DNA from: Aliiroseovarius marinus
GTDB lineage: Bacteria > Pseudomonadota > Alphaproteobacteria > Rhodobacterales > Rhodobacteraceae
Reading direction: 5' to 3'
Assembly (NCBI RefSeq): GCF_004360145.1
Contig: NZ_ML178715.1
Coordinates: forward strand, 126,069 to 190,068
Length of the DNA: 64,000 nt
Shown: piece by piece, positions 59,254-64,000 of the stretch
Numbering within the stretch: position 1 is the stretch's first letter
Layout: the number at the start of each line of letters is the position of its first letter
Notes under the pieces: generated by a model
The model's database searches: none
What the model was told of the DNA's origin: nothing
What the model saw: the letters and a program-made list of their open reading frames with translations, nothing else
Made by a program: the position numbers and the translations under genes

Positions 59254-60675
59254 ATGCCCGACAGATACACCCGTGACATGCGCGGCCACGGCCCGACACC
59301 GCCCAACCCGAACTGGCCAAAGGATGCCAAGATCGCGGTTCAGTTCGTCCTGAATTACGAGGAAGGCAGCGAGAACTGCGTGCTACACGGCGATGCCGCG
59401 TCCGAGGCGTTCCTGTCCGACATTCCCGGTGCGGCCCAATGGCCCGGCCAGCGGCACTGGAACATGGAAAGCATCTATGAATACGGCGCGCGGGCGGGGT
59501 TCTGGCGGTTACATCGTCTGTTCACCGGAGCGGGTATTCCGGTGACGATCTATGGCGTCGCCACAGCCCTTGCGCGCAGCCCCGAACAGGTCGCGGCGAT
59601 GCAGGACGCGGGGTGGGAGATCGCGAGCCACGGGTTGAAATGGGTCGAGCACAAGGACATGCCCGAGGACGAAGAACGCGCCGCGATTGCCGAGGCCGTC
59701 CGTCTGCACACCGAGGTCGTCGGCACGCCCCCACGCGGGTGGTACACCGGGCGGTGTTCGGAAAACACCGTACGGCTGGTCGCCGAGCATGGCGGGTTTG
59801 ACTATATATCAGATACTTACGACGACGACCTGCCCTATTGGACCGAGATCGGCGAGCGGGATCAGCTGATCATCCCCTACACGCTGGAAGCCAATGACAT
59901 GCGCTTTGCCACCGCGCCGGGGTGGGTGACAGGCGATGATTTCGGGGACTACCTGATCGACGCCTTTGACACGCTCCACGCCGAAGGTCAGGCCGGGGAT
60001 CGCCCCGCGATGATGTCGGTCGGGCTACATTGCCGTCTGATCGGGCGTCCCGGCAAAATCGCCGGTCTGCGCCGGTTCATCGACCACATCCAACGTCACG
60101 ACGATGTCTGGTACCCCCGCCGGATCGAGATTGCCAAGCACTGGGCGACGCACCACCCTCACAAGCGTTTTGAGCGCCCCAGCCAGATGACGCGGGACCG
60201 TTTCGTGGACCTTTACGGTGGGATCTTCGAGCACTCCGCTTGGGTCGCCGAACGTGCCTTCGAGTTGGAGCTTGGCCCCGCCCATGACAGCGCGGTTGGC
60301 CTGCACAACGCGCTCTGCCGCGCCTTCCGAACCGCCAGCGGAGATGAACGGCTGGGCGTTCTACGCGCCCACCCGGATTTGGCGGGCAAACTGGCGGCGG
60401 CGGGGCGGCTGACGGCGGAGAGCACCTCGGAACAGGCCAGCGCCGGGCTGGATATGCTGACGGACCAGCAGCGGCTGACCTTCACGCAGCTGAACGCGGA
60501 CTACGTCGCAAAACACGGCTTTCCCTTCATCATCGCGGTGAGAGACCACGACAAGGCGTCCATCATGGCAGCCTTCAAGCGCCGCATCCACAATGACCGC
60601 GCCACCGAATTCGCCGAGGCCTGCCGCCAGGTCGAACGCATCGCCGCGTTCCGCCTGATGGACCTGCTGCCATGA
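59254..60675 (+). CDS. puuE: Fused allantoinase (PuuE) - OHCU decarboxylase (UraD)
   Basis: A 473-residue two-domain enzyme. Residues 1-305 are the polysaccharide-deacetylase-like allantoinase PuuE: RDMRGHGPTPPNPNWPKDAKIAVQFVLNYEEG, GWEIASHGLKWVEH, PRGWYTGRCSENTVRL and SVGLHCRLIGRPGKI. Residues about 315-473 are 2-oxo-4-hydroxy-4-carboxy-5-ureidoimidazoline decarboxylase: RFVDLYGGIFEHSAWVAERAF and the catalytic LRAHPDLAGKLA (H373), then AKHGFPFIIAVR. One protein thus makes S-allantoin and hydrolyses it to allantoate, the decarboxylase being C-terminal. ATG 59254 gives the family N-terminus. allA overlaps its stop (ATGA). Confidence 0.93.
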   Translation: MPDRYTRDMRGHGPTPPNPNWPKDAKIAVQFVLNYEEGSENCVLHGDAASEAFLSDIPGAAQWPGQRHWNMESIYEYGARAGFWRLHRLFTGAGIPVTIYGVATALARSPEQVAAMQDAGWEIASHGLKWVEHKDMPEDEERAAIAEAVRLHTEVVGTPPRGWYTGRCSENTVRLVAEHGGFDYISDTYDDDLPYWTEIGERDQLIIPYTLEANDMRFATAPGWVTGDDFGDYLIDAFDTLHAEGQAGDRPAMMSVGLHCRLIGRPGKIAGLRRFIDHIQRHDDVWYPRRIEIAKHWATHHPHKRFERPSQMTRDRFVDLYGGIFEHSAWVAERAFELELGPAHDSAVGLHNALCRAFRTASGDERLGVLRAHPDLAGKLAAAGRLTAESTSEQASAGLDMLTDQQRLTFTQLNADYVAKHGFPFIIAVRDHDKASIMAAFKRRIHNDRATEFAEACRQVERIAAFRLMDLLP

Positions 60676-61163
60676 CCGACATCACCGCGCAGCCCTTGAC
60701 GGCCGACGCCTTCGCGCCGTTCGGCGATGTGCTGGAGCTGACCGACCGCGACAGCCTGACCATCAACGCAGGCATGTGCCAGCGTCATCACGATCTGGCG
60801 CAGTTGGACTTTGGCGAGGGCCGCGCCGGGATCAGCCTGTTTGACGGCAAACCGCGGCAGTTTCCTTATGAACTGGATCTGGTGGAACGGCACCCTCAGG
60901 GTTCGCAAGCCTTCATCCCGATGAACGGCGTGCCCCTGCTGGTCACCGTCTGCCCGGACGATGGCGGCACCCCCGGCACGCCGCGCGCCTTCGTGATGCG
61001 CCCAGATCAGGCGATCAACCTGCACAAAGGCACATGGCACGGGGTCCTCGCCCCGATCGGAGCGCAGGGGCTTTATGCGGTGGTAGATAGAATTGGGGAT
61101 GGAACGAACCTCGAGGAATATACCTTCCCCAACCCGGTTCTGATCCATCCCCCAAAGGTTTGA
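60672..61163 (+). CDS. allA: Ureidoglycolate lyase
   Basis: A 163-residue AllA. Seen motifs are TADAFAPFGDVLEL, INAGMCQRHHDLAQLDF, ISLFDGKPRQFPYELDLVERHPQGSQAFIPM, and NLHKGTWHGVLAPIGAQGLYAVVDR. It splits (S)-ureidoglycolate into glyoxylate and urea. Overlap with the preceding fusion gene indicates an operon. The stop abuts the stop of the convergent RTX protease gene with no spacer, so the two transcripts must overlap. Confidence 0.94.
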   Translation: MTDITAQPLTADAFAPFGDVLELTDRDSLTINAGMCQRHHDLAQLDFGEGRAGISLFDGKPRQFPYELDLVERHPQGSQAFIPMNGVPLLVTVCPDDGGTPGTPRAFVMRPDQAINLHKGTWHGVLAPIGAQGLYAVVDRIGDGTNLEEYTFPNPVLIHPPKV

Positions 61164-62531
61164 TCAGTAGAACAGAATGTCGTCCACAAGATCCATTTTG
61201 CTGGACACGTTTTCGATGATCAGCACATCGCCATTGCCGAAGTCGATATGCACATCGCCGTTTTTAACGCTGCCATATTGCTTCAGAACCTGCTTCACCG
61301 TCATTCCGGCTGGCACAAGATCATCTTCGATGAAGATCTTGTCTTTCTGGCCGGCTTTGAAATCTTTGATCCGGTCCTGACCGTCGTCGTAATAGAACCG
61401 GTCTTTGCCTCCGCCGCCTTTCATCACGTCATCGCCGTTCGATCCGTACAAGCGGTCGCGACCCTTGCCGCCCTTCAGAACGTCTCCGCCCCAGCCACCA
61501 TACAGGTTGTCTGCGCCATTGCGTCCGATCAATTCATCGGCGCCGCCATTGCCGGTCAGATGGTTATCCTTCCCATTGCCAATGATCTTGTCACGGCCTG
61601 ACCCGCCTTCTGCGTGCTCAATCGCGGTTCCCTTGGCAACGATCAGGTTGCCCTTGTATCCCAACACATCCGAGATGCGTCCGGCGCGCAGGTCAATTTT
61701 CTGGTTTTGACTGGTCTGCGAGAAATCAAACGTATCAACCCCAGACGAATCGAACACTGTCATCGCCACACCGATCGAGCCGCCAGCAAGCGATGCAAAC
61801 TGGCTGGCTGGACCATCGGCATTCGAATTGAAGCCCCAGGTGGTGTTCCCGTCATTCACGTTCGTCGGCTTGCCATACATGCTGTGCACGGCGGCGATAT
61901 CCGCGATCATGGGCGTCAGAAGGAATGCCAAGTCCGCGTCGACATTCGAGTTCTCTTGCTGACTGAAATACGACATGACCGACATTTGCCAGCTGTCATT
62001 GGCATAATGCGCCCCGCCGGGGAACGTCGCTGAGCCGTTGTAGTTTCCGCTATGCCCCAACCCCAGCGCGTGACCGATTTCGTGTACATAGGTCTGGAAC
62101 GAATAGCTGTGCAGGTCGTATTCCTCGCCGGAATACCAGCTTGGATGCACGTTCACCGTTGATTGAATGATGGTTCTGCCAGAGGTGCTTGAGAAGTTGA
62201 ACGCCCCGGATTGATGATCCTGAAACACGATATCCGCCGTGCCGGTGGTCAGCACGAAGTTGATACCGGTGACCGCAGTCCACGCTTCCAAAGCTTTCTC
62301 GACAAACCAGATCCCGGCAGCTTCCAGCCCTGCGACGGAATAGGTCAGCGTGCCGCCAGCGGACACATCGAATTTACGCGAGAGGCGGCCCGTATCATTC
62401 CAATATCCATTGACCAAATAGTCCGCGATTTGCGTGACCGAGAAGGTCGGCAATGACGCCGAAACCTGAGCAATGGAGACGCCAGTCCCCCCGCCTTCTA
62501 CGTGCCTGAAATCACCGCATTTTTCACACAT
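61164..62531 (-). CDS. Serralysin-type M10 metalloprotease with RTX repeats
   Basis: A 455-residue secreted protease. The zinc site is YVHEIGHALGLGHSGNY (H150, H154, H160; E151 catalytic) and the Met-turn is SVMSYFSQQ (M186). Residues about 310-385 contain RTX calcium-binding nonapeptides such as GGSGRDKII, GNGGADELIG, GRNGADNLYG, GGKGRDRLYG and GSNGDDVMKG. The C-terminal region (GDVLIIENVSSKMDLVDDILFY) is the usual type I secretion signal end, so no N-terminal signal is expected. The ABC/MFP secretion genes are not adjacent. ATG follows GAGG. It stands alone. Confidence 0.92.
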   Translation of the reverse strand: MCEKCGDFRHVEGGGTGVSIAQVSASLPTFSVTQIADYLVNGYWNDTGRLSRKFDVSAGGTLTYSVAGLEAAGIWFVEKALEAWTAVTGINFVLTTGTADIVFQDHQSGAFNFSSTSGRTIIQSTVNVHPSWYSGEEYDLHSYSFQTYVHEIGHALGLGHSGNYNGSATFPGGAHYANDSWQMSVMSYFSQQENSNVDADLAFLLTPMIADIAAVHSMYGKPTNVNDGNTTWGFNSNADGPASQFASLAGGSIGVAMTVFDSSGVDTFDFSQTSQNQKIDLRAGRISDVLGYKGNLIVAKGTAIEHAEGGSGRDKIIGNGKDNHLTGNGGADELIGRNGADNLYGGWGGDVLKGGKGRDRLYGSNGDDVMKGGGGKDRFYYDDGQDRIKDFKAGQKDKIFIEDDLVPAGMTVKQVLKQYGSVKNGDVHIDFGNGDVLIIENVSSKMDLVDDILFY

Positions 62532-62651
62532 GCCGACCTCACATAATATTTATTTGCGTACTTCAAAGCAAATATTGACTCTCACCGCAAGGTTGAATCT
62601 TTGGATCAGCGGATTTGCGCGGGCAGAGCGGAGTGCCGCCCGCGCATCGTT

Positions 62652-64000
<1,349 letters not shown>

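Noticed and set aside
61405-61620. Short tandem repeats as a CRISPR-like array
   Set aside because: The periodicity comes from RTX nonapeptide codons (27 bases) of the M10 protease, not from repeats with unique spacers.
62617-62645. GC hairpin after the tmpB-like gene as its terminator
   Set aside because: An 8-bp stem exists, but on the minus strand no T tract follows, and the loop is long. Insufficient support.

Overview
The window is one contiguous piece of a high-GC chromosome. Gene content points to an alphaproteobacterium of the Rhodobacteraceae, probably the Roseobacter group. The signs are TRAP and polyamine-type ABC transport, polyhydroxyalkanoate (PHA) metabolism, hydroxyproline use, a TmpA/TmpB-type phosphonate oxygenase pair, a B12-riboswitch-controlled ECF metal transporter and tupBCA. 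This assignment is an inference from gene families; no rRNA or other marker is present. One tRNA, tRNA-Arg(ACG), lies at 5073-5149. I see no IS element, integrase, phage gene, CRISPR array or replication origin.

Layout. 1-2357: YjbF/YjbH exopolysaccharide secretion genes, cut by the left edge. 2573-4970: acyl-CoA dehydrogenase and alpha-methylacyl-CoA racemase. 6027-9229: a small NRPS-like set (Cys-type thioesterase, carrier protein, stand-alone adenylation enzyme, methyltransferase). 9330-12737: amino-sugar kinase, nagA, glycerate kinase. 12741-15774: PHA depolymerase-like hydrolase, PHA synthase and a MarR regulator, divergent from yceI and cytochrome b561 across a 22-bp palindrome. 17134-21726: polyamine-type ABC transporter whose last permease has an odd C-terminal tail. 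22057-30699: one long minus-strand catabolic unit (N-formylglutamate amidohydrolase-like, TRAP dctQMP, glutamine-synthetase-like ligase, aldehyde dehydrogenase, Fe-alcohol dehydrogenase, EamA exporter), with a divergent RpiR regulator at 30824.

31879-38577 is the most unusual part. Three same-strand genes with gaps of about 15 bases encode (i) a papain-fold protease fused to a degenerate alpha/beta-hydrolase-like region, (ii) a 1141-residue protein carrying SGNH hydrolase, caspase/metacaspase and M15 peptidase domains plus an unrecognised C-terminal region, and (iii) a polytopic membrane protein. All three recognisable peptidase active sites and the SGNH site look intact. I know of no described system with this architecture and treat it as a candidate new conflict, cell-death or cell-wall-effector system.

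39073-41268: hydroxyproline epimerase and D-amino-acid dehydrogenase. 41368-43789: msrB-msrA-selO, an oxidative-repair and AMPylation set. 43919-46139: tungstate transporter tupBCA. 46670-48448: LuxR-type HTH fused to an apparently dead alpha/beta-hydrolase. 48579-50463: GAPDH paralogue and ureidoglycine aminohydrolase. 50638-54841: a ynjF-ynjB-ynjC-ynjD-like orphan ABC cluster. 54932-58678: ECF cobalt/nickel transporter behind a cobalamin riboswitch. 58787-61163: uric-acid ring catabolism (uraH, fused allantoinase/OHCU decarboxylase, allA). 61164-62531: serralysin-type RTX protease. 62652-64000: TmpB/TmpA-type phosphonate oxygenases, the second cut by the right edge.
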